Source: Vicia villosa | Taxonomy: Eukaryota; Streptophyta; Magnoliopsida; Fabales; Fabaceae | Direction: 5' to 3' | Length of the DNA: 64,000 nt | NCBI RefSeq assembly: GCF_029867415.1 | Contig: NC_081180.1 | Location: 239,266,823-239,330,822 of the forward strand | Shown here: piece by piece, positions 31,188 through 42,451 of the stretch | Layout of the letters: each line of letters opens with the position of its first letter | How positions within the stretch are numbered: position 1 is the first letter of the stretch | Position numbers and translations under genes: made by a program | The notes under the pieces: model-generated | The model's input: the letters and a program-made list of their open reading frames with translations, nothing else | Told to the model about the DNA's origin: nothing | The model's database searches: none

Positions 31188-32723
31188 CTAAGCATCTTCA
31201 TCAGATGAAGAACCAAATGCGTTGTGCAGCTTGAGCTTCATGATTTCTTTCCCATAGTAAGCTTTCAACTCGGCCTTTTCAGCTCTCAGTTTATCGACAA
31301 CATTCTTCCAATCATCAGGAGTCGGAGCGTTGCTTGTCGAGGCTTCAAGATTCTTCTTGCTTTCTTTGATGTATCTTCTGATTGCGGCATCTTTCCGACG
31401 AATCTTCTCATCTTTGCTCATGAGCCATCCATCTCGACAATAGAGAGTTTCTTCGTGATCTTTCACTCTTTTCTTCAACTTTCTATTTTCCTCATCAGTT
31501 TTACGAAACTTTTCTTCCCAAGCGTCTTTTTCTAACCTCATTTTGGCTAAAATCTCTTGGTATTCTTCCGTAGTGTCAATGGGAATGTTGGGTAGTTGAG
31601 ACACCAAAGGGAACATGGGTTTTTCATAATCATAAGGCATTTGAAACTCCTTTGCTCTTTTCTTTACCCAACTGGTGTAGGCGTTTGTAGCAATGCAGTT
31701 TCTTTCCCCACCTTTTTCTTTTCTTCGGACGTCGTACCAAGCTCTTACCATTCTTGTCTTCAACCTTTGAGGATCTTCCCCTTCTCGGTAAAAGTAGCAT
31801 TCCACTGCGAGACCAATTGGTTTAACTGAATTTGCATACCCGAGTTGTCGTCGGGCTAGGACCGGATTGTAGTTAATTCCTCCTTGTGTGCCAATGAGAG
31901 GTACGTTGGCGAACTCCCCACAACTATCAATGGTTTCTATACCACAGCGAGCCAAGGTATACCAATGAATATCATTATTAGTAAGAGACATAAGTCTTCG
32001 AGGCCAACGTAAACCTTCTCGGTTTTCCGTGAAAATAGGGGACTTAGGTAAGTGTGAAACAATCCATTTGTACAAAAGAGGTGCACAACATACAATGATT
32101 CCACCACCTTGGCGATTCCTATGATGGATAGAGAAATACGTGTCACCAAGCAAAGTCGGAACAGGATTTCCAATCAGAAAGATCTTTATGGCGTTGATAT
32201 CAACAAAGTCGTTGACGTTGGGAAACAGAACCAACCCATAAATGAGCAAGGCTAATACAGCTTCAAAAGCTATCATGCTACCAGTGTCAATGAAATCAAA
32301 GGCTTTCTTTATTAGAAACTGCGAAGTCAAACCCGGAAAATTTCCTTTGGTAGTCCAATTACTTTCTATTTCAGATTTCTTCAAGTGGATACTTGCTGCA
32401 ATGGCTGGTGATTTAGGAATGGCTTCCAAACCATTGAAAGGTATTTTGTCAGACACATGAATACCCAAAAGATCGGCGTATTCTTCCAAGGTTGGTACCA
32501 ACTGATAGTCTGGAAAGGTAAAACACCGGTAGACGGGATCATAAAACTGAACCAGAGTCTTGAGAAGTCCTTCATCAACATGAGTGTTCAAGATAGGCAA
32601 AAGCTTTCCATGGCTTTTCCTAAAATCAGAAGGATTTTGTACAGAAGATGCTAACTCTTTCAGCCTTTCCACATTAGGCATTTTGAAATCATACTTTTTG
32701 GTATGCCTTTTTACCCACTCCAT
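31188..32723 (-). CDS. Ogre ORF1 protein (511 aa), function unknown
   Basis: This is an intact extra ORF between the 5' LTR and gag, the diagnostic feature of Ogre. The N-terminal two thirds (about 20-330) resemble a plant-specific retroelement domain: LVQFYDPVYRCFTFPDYQLVP near 57 and a 'PTLEEYADLLG' helix near 78. This fold family is also found in plant-mobile-type proteins. The C-terminal third (about 385-500) is rich in Glu/Lys/Arg heptads and likely forms a coiled coil (EEKFRKTDEENRKLKKR). No catalytic motif is visible. It is the first ORF of the transcript, 826 nt after the 5' LTR. Its preservation without any stop in this young copy suggests it is needed, but the role is unknown. Confidence 0.88.
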   Translation of the reverse strand: MEWVKRHTKKYDFKMPNVERLKELASSVQNPSDFRKSHGKLLPILNTHVDEGLLKTLVQFYDPVYRCFTFPDYQLVPTLEEYADLLGIHVSDKIPFNGLEAIPKSPAIAASIHLKKSEIESNWTTKGNFPGLTSQFLIKKAFDFIDTGSMIAFEAVLALLIYGLVLFPNVNDFVDINAIKIFLIGNPVPTLLGDTYFSIHHRNRQGGGIIVCCAPLLYKWIVSHLPKSPIFTENREGLRWPRRLMSLTNNDIHWYTLARCGIETIDSCGEFANVPLIGTQGGINYNPVLARRQLGYANSVKPIGLAVECYFYREGEDPQRLKTRMVRAWYDVRRKEKGGERNCIATNAYTSWVKKRAKEFQMPYDYEKPMFPLVSQLPNIPIDTTEEYQEILAKMRLEKDAWEEKFRKTDEENRKLKKRVKDHEETLYCRDGWLMSKDEKIRRKDAAIRRYIKESKKNLEASTSNAPTPDDWKNVVDKLRAEKAELKAYYGKEIMKLKLHNAFGSSSDEDA

Positions 32724-33525
32724 AACTTAATCCTATAATGTTTGCAAAGAAAATTCTCTAAATTTTTTTGGAAAAATCATGTTTTTATGGAAAAAGATGG
32801 GTTTTTTTAATGAATGTATGAATGCATGGATGCGTGGATGCCACATATTCAAACATGGTAAAGCAAACATGGTAGTTCAAACATGGTAACGCAAACATGG
32901 TACTACAAACATGGTAATTCAAACATAGTACACATAGGTTTAAAGGTCCAGCGTCACGAGCATGAGGTCAGAGAACCAAACATGGGATAGTACTAGGGTT
33001 TATCACCTGCAAAACATGTTCTACTGATACGTCAGAGTCTACATTCTTCTTTCGGATATTACCGGCTTGCACAACTGAACTTGTGAACTAGAAATATTCT
33101 CAAGAAAAACTCGTCTGAGTGTGGTTCTCCGCATGACAACTATCCAAGTCTTCACCTGGATCGTTTCTGCACCACGTCCTAATAAGGCCAGGATGGGTTG
33201 GGGTTCTACAGCCAACTCAGCTTCTACAGTTCAATGAAAGCAATAATGTCTTCGCAACTGAACTTGCTAAACATATACTACAAACAAGGAACCTCCACTG
33301 AGCGGAAGGATTCTCATGCTGACTTTTTAAGGACTGAACTCCTTGTATGCCATACATGACTATACCCTCCACCTAATTCTTATGTGTACTTAATCCGGGT
33401 TAGGATTTGTCCATAATGTATCACTTGTAACAGAATCACACCAGTAACAGAACCAAGGAACCACACATGTAACAAAAACATAACAAATAGAAATAACCCT
33501 TTCTTTGGAAACAATAAAAAGATTC
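32724..33525 (-). other. Ogre leader with CAAACATGGTA repeats
   Basis: Untranslated region between primer site and ORF1. At 32852-32935 a 16-17 bp unit, (TT/AC)CAAACATGGTA, is repeated about five to six times; read on the RNA strand it is TACCATGTTTG. The repeats may be spacer or part of packaging signals. No upstream frame of note was recognised. Confidence 0.7.
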
Positions 33526-33543
33526 TCCCCAGTGAAGTCGCCA
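33526..33543 (-). other. Ogre primer-binding site (tRNA-Arg type)
   Basis: The minus strand reads TGGCGACTTCACTGGGGA, six bases inside the 5' LTR end (CGCGACA). It differs by one base from TGGCGACTCCACTGGGGA, the tRNA-Arg-complementary site I recall for Ogre elements. Confidence 0.8.
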
Positions 33544-36121
33544 TTTTTCTGTCGCGGGCGAAAAACCGTTTTTTGTTCCTCTTTTTTGTGGATGAGACAC
33601 CTGATGCCTTCTTTGGGCTCGAGTGCTCAAAAAAATGAATTTTCTTTTGTACCGACCAAACTTTTTATTATTTCCAAAGGAGGAAAAGGAAAAAAGCTGC
33701 AATAACCTAAAAGTGGGGGAAGAGATCTTTGGGTAAGAGGGTTGGTTATACGAAGGGAAGGTATTAGCACCCAACGTATCTATAGTACTCTATAGGTTTC
33801 TTTGTTATGTTTATTCCATTCTTGTTGTGGTGGAGGTTCTTGTGAAATAGGTGGGACCTAAGGTGTTTGTTTGATTATGCTCGCAAAGATCATCGCGATC
33901 CTCTGCATACATATCCCCTAAAGGGAATCAGAGCATCTGTAGCTCGGGGTCTACGGGTGCTAAGGTTTGAATGGTTTTTTTTTGTTTTGTTTTGTTTTGC
34001 TTTGTTTTGCTCGCCAAGGATCGACCTTGTGCCTACGTATTCTCAAAGGGATGTTGAGAAAGTCAGAGCAATCGTAGTTCCCACTTATGCTAGTGGAAGC
34101 AAAGAAAAATAGACAAATGTCGTCTAAATGCTAGATGTATCTAATCTATATCATCACATACATCTGTTTGATTTTGTTTAAAAATCTTTTCATTATAAGC
34201 CCGGGGCCATGCCACTTAGGGTGCTTAGAATGATAAAGATATTTTTGTTTGTTTAACCAGCCTTGTGGCAAAAGTTTCAATGAAGTCAGCCTTGTGACAA
34301 AAACTTTGATTAATCAGCCAGCCTTGTGGCAAAAGTTTCAATGAAGTCAGCCTTGTGACAAAAACTTTGATTAATCATCCAGTACGGTGGTAAAACAGTT
34401 TGATTGATTAGCCAGCCTTGTGGCAAAAAGAAATTTGATTGATTAGCCAACCTTGTGGCAAAAAAAGTTTGATTGATTGATTGTTTGTGATGATATATAA
34501 GAGATACTCCTAGCATAGAGATGAAAAATGTCTAATCTCCTAGGGTATTTGATTTGGATATTGGGGATGCTTATAAGAAGCCCGTGGGTCCTTGTACGAA
34601 GCCCAAGAGGAGGCTATCCGAGGGTCCTTGCATTGTAAGCCCAAAAGGAGGCTATGGGAGGGACAATCCAGGGTCCTTGCATTGTAAGCCCAAGAGGAGG
34701 CTATGGGAGGGTCACTCGTTTGTACAAAGCCCAAGGGGAGGCATGGTATAGTTGGTCTGAGCTCTTAGAGCGATTTCACCGGGAAACCATACTCTATGTC
34801 CTAACCTAAACTAGTGGAGATTCTTTGCACGAAGCCCAATAGGAGGCTATGGGGAACCTAGTGTTGTACTAAGTTGAATAAGCATATATAACACAATCAC
34901 AAGTATGAACAAGTACGAACAAATATGAACAAGTACATGAACAAATATGAACAGTTATACATATATGACAAAGTGTGTGTATATAATGGAGTTTATGAAG
35001 GAAATATACCTGTAAGCATGATCCATTTGTATACACGGGGCTTGGGACTCACACTCGGGGAGAAGTCCATTTGAATTTATTCAACAGCTATGTAAACAGG
35101 TATTTACAAAGGGGCTCGGGACTTATACCTACATGGAGGCCCATGGTATATTTTTTTGGGAAGATTTAAAGAAACCTTCATTTTTGGTTTGTTATTCAAA
35201 GTTAAAAACACGTTGATTGAGATATGTACAAAAAAAAGTGTACAATGAAATACCCAATTTCATGTACTTGAGTGGGTATGTACAAAAGGGCTTGGGACTT
35301 ATACCTACGTGGAGGCCCGTGTTTTATTTACAAAACATGGTTGACTGTTTATTTACAGACGCGTTGTTTGAAAAAACGGTTTGAAGATTTGTTTTGAAAG
35401 AGTTTTCTGTACAAAGAAAAACTGTATAAAGAAAAGGAAAGGGACTTATACTCTCTAATATTCGAGAAGCCCGTGTTTTATTTTCATAAAACATGGTGGA
35501 TGGTTTAAAAAAGAGTTGAAAGATTTGTTTGTTAAAAAACTGTTTGGAAGTTTATTTGGAAAAAGTTTTCTGTTAAAACAAAAACTGTACAAAGAAAAAC
35601 GAAAGGGACTTATACTCTCTAATATTCGAGAGGCCCCACATCGTTTTGAAAATCAATTGATCAATTAAAAGGATTTAATCAATAGTTTCCTTTGAAAATC
35701 AAAAAGAAATGGTTTACCGTTTTTGAAAAGAATCGTGATCGCTCGTTTTTAAAACGATTTGAATTTTGAAAGAAATCAATTTAATCAAGATAAACAAGAA
35801 GATTGTCTTCAAATAACATTTAGATGATTAGGGTTTGCTTCAAAAAATATTTACAAGTGATTAAATTTGAAAATCAAATGAAAAATAATATTTAAAAGTA
35901 TTAAAATTACTTAAAAACAAGTCATTTTAAAACCAATTAAAAATGTATCAAATAAATATTTTTTGATGATTTTTTTTGATATTATTAAAATATATATATT
36001 AAATAAAGAGTGTAAAAAAAATGAAGAGAAAATAAATTAATTTGATTGGTTAATTAATGGGTTAAAGTTGTAAAGAAAATAGAGAAAAATAGTGTCAAAA
36101 AAATTGGTTTTGTCTTCCAAA

Positions 36122-36176
36122 GGGCTTGAACCCACGCCCTTGTGCTTACTACTCAAAACATGAACCAAGCGAGCTG
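36122..36176 (-). other. tRNA-like A/B box module in Ogre 5' LTR
   Basis: Identical to 18240-18294: A-box-like CAGCTCGCTTGG and perfect B-box GGGTTCAAGCCC on the minus strand. It lies about 1 kb downstream of the TATA box, inside the transcribed part of the LTR. Confidence 0.45.
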
Positions 36177-37131
36177 CGCGTGCAGCTTGTTATTCATACG
36201 CTTCCAAGGAATTATATTTTAAAACAAATATTTGAAATTTCCAAACCAAAAAACGCGCCAAGAACACAACCCTAACTGAATTTTGAATTTCTTCAAATCT
36301 GTGTTGTTTTGATCAGGTAAAGGGTCTATTCCACTTGGTTTTTCATGACGAACATGATGGTGGTCTTTAATTTCATTTATTTTCACTCTAAGGGGGTCAA
36401 TTTTCGCATGAACATGAAGAACCCTAAAACTGAAATTCAATGTGAAATCGTGTATGTGCAAGTTATGATGCAATTGATTGAGGGTTAATGATCCTCATAG
36501 GTGCAGAAACAAGATGGCATGTTCATTTTTCATTTATGATGCATGTATGATGGAGTTTGAAGTTCATGAGCACTTACCTCAAAAACGGCCAAACTGGAAA
36601 TTGAAATCGTGCCTGGAGGTGTTACAGATGCTTTGTATCAATCTGGATAGCTTCAATGGACCTTATGTGATGTGTTTGAATGCCTGGAATGAACTGGAAA
36701 CCTCTTGATCACCTTGTGGTACCCGAACTGCAGTTTAGCTCAAGTGAGGATCAAGCTAGTTGATTTTGATGTTTCAGATCATGTATGATGGTTGGAACAG
36801 TTCATGTGAAGTATATGGAGTGTGTTTAGATGATTAACTTGGACAGATATGGCCTGGTATGAGAATTGATATGTTAAGGCTCATTTTATGCAAATATGGT
36901 GGTTGAAGAGTGATTCTGAGATTTAGGGTGATTTGGGGTGTGTGAGTGGATCAAACACATCATATTTGATGTTTATGAGATGTTAGAACCATCACTTTGG
37001 CCATAACTCAAAGGGTTTGGAGGTTGAGTTTTCTACCTCACTTTGAAACACATGACTTGTAATTCAAGAAAGAAGAGAGAAAACCTATAATTGTGAGGTT
37101 TTGGTGTGAGTTTGAAGATGATTTGAACCTC

Positions 37132-37139
37132 TATTTATA
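37132..37139 (-). promoter_or_regulatory. TATA box of Ogre 5' LTR
   Basis: The minus strand reads CCTATAAATAGAGG, a strong plant TATA context, 1.58 kb from the LTR start. The identical copy in the 3' LTR is at 19250-19257. It is the best candidate core promoter for the genomic Ogre RNA. Confidence 0.7.
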
Positions 37140-38726
37140 GGCCAAGGATTCTGAATGAAGAGCTCTTGCAAGTTGCTTCAAGAATGATGATTTGGCTTAA
37201 GAGATAAAATGGAATCTTTCACATTAAATGCAAATGGTTAAAGTTACTAAACCATGGTTAAATTCCAAGCTTCCTATCCTCTTCCATTCTGATCTTCAAA
37301 TCAGAAAATATCATTCAATTATTGCCTCTATGTATCATTACTTGCATTATTTGGCAAATTGGTTCATAACTTTGCAAAAATGGCTTGAAATTTCAAGTGA
37401 AAAGTTCACTAATGGCAAAATTCAAAACCATAGCTACACTCCATATTTTTTCATGCTCTTGGACATTTTGGAAAGCTCATGTTACACACTTCAAAACCCT
37501 AGTTGAAAGTTTCTTCAAGATCCTTAAGGAAGTGGGTGAAAAAGATCCATGAACTTTGAAGAAAATGAAGTTTTAAGTGAAGTTTTCAAAAAGTACCAAC
37601 TTTGAAGCACCATATCTCTTAAATGGTTGATCTTATGGAAAAAATTTATATGTGTCAAAGTTGTTTATTGGATCAAAATCTACAACTTTCATGTTGGAAG
37701 TTTTTTTCAGTTTGTAGGTGAAATGTTGAGAAATTCCCTTTCAAAGTTTGGAAAAAACCATGAAAAACACTTAGAAAAATTTTCTAAGTATGAAAGTCAA
37801 ACTTTGACTTTTTGATTCTTGATTGATTTTCTTGATTTTTCTTGATCAAATGACTTCATATATCATATATTGATGATTCAAAACTTCAAAAGTCATGGTT
37901 GACCAAAATTCCCCAAAAGTCAATGGTGATCTTGTTGAGTTGACTTTTTCAGACGAATCGCGTTTCTGGAGATTTCAAATGAAACAGGCTATCCTCACCA
38001 TATGAATGGTATGAATGGATCATATTGAAGCATTAGAGGATATTGAGCCATGGTTTGAGTTGTGACACCATGTCCTGATTAAAAAGTCAGTTATTCAGTG
38101 AATTAGGTCAAAAACCCTAATTGTCGACCAGATGAAATTGATGACTGTGGATCTTGAATTGAGATGTAATTTCCATTGGATGTTGTCATAGGGATTATTT
38201 GAAGATGATTGAAACCTTTGATTGACTCCCTGGGGATTTTTAGGGTTTCCCAAATGTGATCCCTGATTTTGGTCCCTGATAGTTCAAAACCCTAATCTGA
38301 TGATTTGAAATTTCACTGTTGATCAATCCTTGTGTAGGAGATGTCTTGAGCCAATGGATTAGGTCAAAATGATGTACTTGGGGTCTTGAGGTCATGTCCC
38401 AAGCTATTAGGTCAAATCCTGAGCAAAAGTCAGGAGTATGCTATCTTTAGTCAAAACCCTAATTCAGTCGACTCAAAGCTGTTGAGCTTGTTGAAATGAA
38501 TCTCTGAGGACCAAATGTTGATTATTGATGAAGATGATTCATTTGAGATGAAGGGAGAACAAAACCCTAATTGAGTGTTATTTGCACTGATGAGTGATTT
38601 CCTGATTAAACCCTGCTGAGTCACAAGTAGCAAACACAAGCTATGCAATTTGTTAGAGATGCAAATGATGCATATGCTATGATATGAGGTGGTATCTTAG
38701 GTCAAAAATTGGGGTATGACACCCAG

Positions 38727-41249
38727 TTCGGGGCTAGTTTGCCCTCGCGCGAATCTTTCATGTTTCTGCGGAGGACCAAGTCTCCAATTTCGAACCCGCG
38801 TTTGATAACTTTAGTGCTATGGCGTAAGGATATTTTTTGTTTCAGTTTCGCTTCTCGGAGGGAGGATCCTGTTCGGATTTCCTCGACCATGTCGAGCTCT
38901 TCTCTCATAGCTTCGTCATTGAGTTCCTCTTCGAGAGGTGACTCAGTTCGACGAGATGGTTCTCGGATCTCCACGGGGATCACGGCTTCGGTGCCATAGG
39001 TTAACCTGAACGGTGTTTCGCCTGTGGTCGAGTGTGGGGTCGTCCTGTACGCCCAGAGGACGCTGTGTAACTCTTCGACCCAAGCCTTTTTTGCCTCGCC
39101 CAACCTTCTCTTCAGTCCATGGAGAATGACTCGGTTGTCGGCTTCGGCTTGTCCGTTCGTTTGAGGGTGTTCGACTGAAGTGAAGTGCTGTTTCGTCCCG
39201 AGTTTGGTTACGAACTCTTGAAATTTTTTGTCCGTGAACTGGGTGCCGTTATCGGTAATGATCGCCTGTGGCACCCCAAACCGAGCGAGTATGTTCCGCT
39301 TATAAAAGCGGAGCACGTTTTGGGACGTGATTTTGGCGAGCGCTTCGGCTTCTATCCATTTCGTGAAGTAATCCACAGCGACCACTAGGTATTTATTTTG
39401 GTAAGACCCGACCGGGAAAGGTCCGAGGAGGTCCATTCCCCATGTGGAGAAAGGCCAAGGCGAGGAGAGAGATTTGAGCTCGTTCGGGGGAGCCAGGTGC
39501 ATGTCGGCGTGTCGCTGACATTTATCGCATTTCTGGACGTATTCTTTGGCATCTTGCTGCATGGTCGGCCAATAGTAGCCGGCTCTGAGGGCTTTCCTCG
39601 CCAATGATCGTCCGTCGAGGTGTTGGCCATTGATTCCTTCGTGAAGCTCTTGGAGTACCTCAAGTGCTTGCGAAGCGTCGACGCATTTAAGGAGTGGGAT
39701 GGAGAAGCCTCGTCGGTACAGTTTGTGTTCGAGGATTGTATACGAACAGGCTCGTCTTTTAATCGCTGAAGCTTCCTTTGCCTCAGCGGGAAGTTCGTCT
39801 TTCGTGAGGAAGTTATATATTGGGGTCATCCAGCAATGGTCGTCCCCGATAGCGAATATTTGTGGAGCCCGCGCGTTTTCGCCTATGCTTGGCCTGGGTA
39901 GGATTTCTTGGATGACCGACTTGTTCCCTCCTTTCTTTCTCGTGCTCGCAAGTTTGGATAACACATCGGCGCGCGAGTTGTGTTCTCGGGGGATATGCTC
40001 GACTTCTGCTTTGATGAATTTTTTCATCTTATCCTTGACGAGCATGAGGTACTCGGCGAGTACGTCGTTTTTGGCTTGGTAATCGCCGCTGATGTGGGAT
40101 GCGACGAGTTGGGAGTCTGTGTAGATCTTGACCTCACGTGCGCCCACATCCTCGGCAAGTCTCAGACCTGCAAGGAGGGCTTCGTATTCGGCCTGGTTGT
40201 TCGATTTGTTGAAAGATAGGACTAAAGATACTTCGATGATGAGTCCTTCGTCGTTTTCTAGGATAATTCCTGCCCCGCTCCCCGGATTGCTTGAGGCGCC
40301 ATCTACGTAAATGGTCCATTTGTTCCTGGTCGGATCCATGGAGTCGGCCATCGAGGTCATCTCTGCCACGAAGTCTGCCAAAGCCTGAGCTTTTAATGCC
40401 TTCCTGTTTTCGTACTGTATGTCGAACTCCGATAGCTCGAGGGACCACCTCAGCATTCTGTCGGCCATATCTGGTCGGCTGAGGAGCTGCTTGATGGGTT
40501 GATCTGTTCGGACGAAGATGGTGTGGGCGAGGAAATAGTACCGCAGCCTTCTGGCCGCTATCACAAGGGCCATGGCGACTTTCTCAATCTGTTGGTATCG
40601 CACCTCGGGGCCTTGCAGGGCTTTGCTGGTGAAATATACGGGCTTTTGCCCGCTTTCGTTTTCTCGGATCAGAGCCGCGCTGACTGCCTCGTTTGAAACG
40701 GCTAAGTACAGATATAGAGGCTCGTTGTTATCGGGTCGAGAAAGGACGGGCGGTTTGGAGAGCACTTGTTTGAGGTGTGAAAGTGCTCGTTCGCATTCCT
40801 CGGACCATTCAAAGGTCGCTTCTTTTCGTAGTAGTTTAAAGAAAGGGAGTGCGTGTTGGGCGGATTTCGCGACGAAGCGCGATAGTGCGGTGAGCATCCC
40901 GTTCAAGACTTGGATGGATTTTTTATTATTAGGAGTGGGTAGTTCGGAGAATGCTCGACATTTGTCCGGGTTGGCTTCTATTCCTCGTTCGGTCAAGTAG
41001 AAACCGAGGAATTTGCCTGCGCGGACGCCGAAAGTACACTTCTCCGGGTTGAAGTGCATCTTGCAGGATCTGGCCCGCTCGAACACCCGCTCGAGGTGGG
41101 AGGTGTGGTCGGCGTCCTCTCGAGATTTGACGATCATGTCGTCCATATATACCTCGAGGGTGTCGCCGATCTCTCCTCGGAAAACTTTGTTCATCATCCG
41201 TTGGTACGTGGACCCAGCGTTTTTGAGGCCGAAGGGCATTACGTTGTAG
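38727..41249 (-). pseudogene. pol: Tat element pol, N-terminally deleted and split by Ogre
   Basis: This open frame has 845 codons from the Met at 41239; its last residues are read into the Ogre LTR. Only the rear of RT remains: MPFGLKNAG at 1-9 and the catalytic YMDD at 31-34. It continues with gypsy RNase H (about 170-280), archaeal-type RNase H (D313, E351, D375, D425) and integrase (H533, H540, C571, C574; D603, D663, E699). The GPY module continues at 15667-15544. Upstream of residue 1 the sequence passes directly into gag (junction about 41250), so the end of gag, protease and the first RT blocks are missing and the frames do not match. The enzyme cannot be made intact. Confidence 0.88.
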
Positions 41250-42380
41250 TTCCTTGAGGTCGGTCCAGGAATGGATGGAGTTGGGGCGGAGGTTTCTGTA
41301 CCAAGTCATTGCTCCCTTCCTGAGGGTGGTCGGGAAGATGCGGCACTTGATAGAGCCCTTGACGACGTGGTAGTCCATGACCGCTTCGATGCTCCGAATA
41401 TGGTCGTCGGGGTCAGTGGTTCCATCATACTGGTCCAACGCCGGGGGTTTTTCCATCCCTCGAGGAAGGAGGGCTCTTCGGATGTTCTCGGACAAAGGGC
41501 TGCGGAAGTCCTCTTCGTCACTCGGTCTTGGTGAAGTTGAATGTCTGCCTCGCCGGGGTCTTTCCTGGTCATTGTTGGGACCGGCGCGATTATCCCGAGG
41601 AGAGGGACGCTCGCGGGGTTTCAGCACAGCCTTGGAGGGGCTCTGATGACCCTGCTCGGGGGAGAGGCTCCTTGCTTCAGTGGCCTCTGGTCTCTGGTTC
41701 TTCCTGCTCTTTCTTGGTGGAGAGCGGGAATAGGATCTCCGACGGCGGTGTCTTCTAGGTGGCGAGCGTGAAGAAGATGGGGAACGCCGGCGGTGCCTCC
41801 TCGGAGGTGAGCGCGAGGAGGAATAGGAGCGCGACCGGTAATGTCTCCGCGGCGGGGAGCGGTACCGTCGCTTCCTTTCCAGCTCGTGGATACGGTCGTC
41901 CTGAAGTCGGAGGAGGCTGTTCGTCTTTTGCAGTTCTTTGAGCAGGAGAACAGTGACGGGGTCAGTATCCTCGGGGATGTTGAGCGGTTCCTCCTCTTCT
42001 ACATGACGGGTCCTCTGCCTGTCGGAGGTGTGGGTGAATGAGGAAGCAGCGTGCCCATCTCTGGCGTCGGTCTCATTCTCATTCTGGGGGCGCTCAGGGC
42101 CATTGTGGGTTCGGGCCTGCTGGTCTTCCCCGTTCTGAACGTGTCCCTCGGGAGGGTTTTGTTCGACATTCTAAACCTGTTGGAGGCCCTGCAGCTGCTG
42201 GATGTTCTGGACCCGCTGCCTCCTAGGTTGCGAAGTCTCATGTCTCGACCTTCCCTGTCCGGCAAGGGCATGTTGTGGTTCTTCTTGCCGGCGGCGATTC
42301 GTCACCTCGCGGGTGGAATCTTCGATCAGATGTTCCAGGAGGAAGGGGTCGGAGCTTGAGATGTTGTTGTTGTTAGCCAT
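41250..42380 (-). pseudogene. gag: Tat element gag, with internal stop and C-terminal deletion
   Basis: The frame starts at an ATG at 42380 (MANNNN), 72 bases after the 5' LTR, and stays open to the junction near 41250 apart from one TAG at 42171-42173, where a CAG is likely ancestral. A striking Arg/Ser-rich stretch with repeated SRSPPRRHRRR-type units spans about 41700-41865. The gag core follows (MEKPPALDQYDGTTDPDDH, then MTWYRNLRPNSIHSW). The core breaks at WTDLKE, where pol sequence begins in another frame. The zinc knuckle and protease are absent. Without helper proteins this element could not form particles. Confidence 0.82.
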
Positions 42381-42432
42381 GACGATCGTGAAAGGTTATG
42401 CTTTGATCTTTGTTAAAGAAGGGGGAGCAAGT

Positions 42433-42450
42433 TTCCCACAGACGGCGCCA
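42433..42450 (-). other. Primer-binding site of the Tat element
   Basis: The minus strand reads TGGCGCCGTCTGTGGGAA one base inside the 5' LTR. The first nine bases fit the 3' end of plant tRNA-Asp (…CGGCGCCA), as used by many Tat/Athila elements. The rest fits less well. Confidence 0.65.
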
Positions 42451-42451
42451 C

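Larger units (their letters stand above)
15668..38721 (-). mobile_element. Ogre: Complete Ogre LTR retrotransposon, 23,054 bp
   Basis: The LTRs are 33550-38721 (5') and 15668-20839 (3'), each exactly 5,172 bp, starting TGTCATACCCC and ending CGCGACA. The target duplication CCCAG is perfect (15663-15667 and 38722-38726). Order on the minus strand: 5' LTR, tRNA-Arg type primer site, long leader, ORF1 (32723-31188), gag-protease (from 30795), 391-bp intron, RT-RNase H-integrase (to 22914), 2-kb 3' UTR, polypurine tract, 3' LTR. This is the published Ogre layout. By-eye LTR comparison found six substitutions (15755, 15757, 16763, 18102, 19594 and 20711) and no indel. All frames are open, so the copy is very young and may be autonomous. 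Confidence 0.95.
33550..38721 (-). repeat. Ogre 5' LTR (5,172 bp)
   Basis: It runs on the minus strand from TGTCATACCCCAATTTTTGA (38721) to CCCGCGACA (33550). It drives transcription of the element (TATA at 37132-37139). If transcription starts near 37105, U3 is about 1.6 kb and R-U5 about 3.5 kb. It carries the same repeat arrays and tRNA-like module as the 3' LTR. Confidence 0.95.

Noticed and set aside
38702..38726. End of the Tat pol ORF reading into the Ogre LTR considered as the natural C-terminus
   Set aside because: The last residues come from the Ogre LTR start; the true end of pol is across the insertion at 15544.
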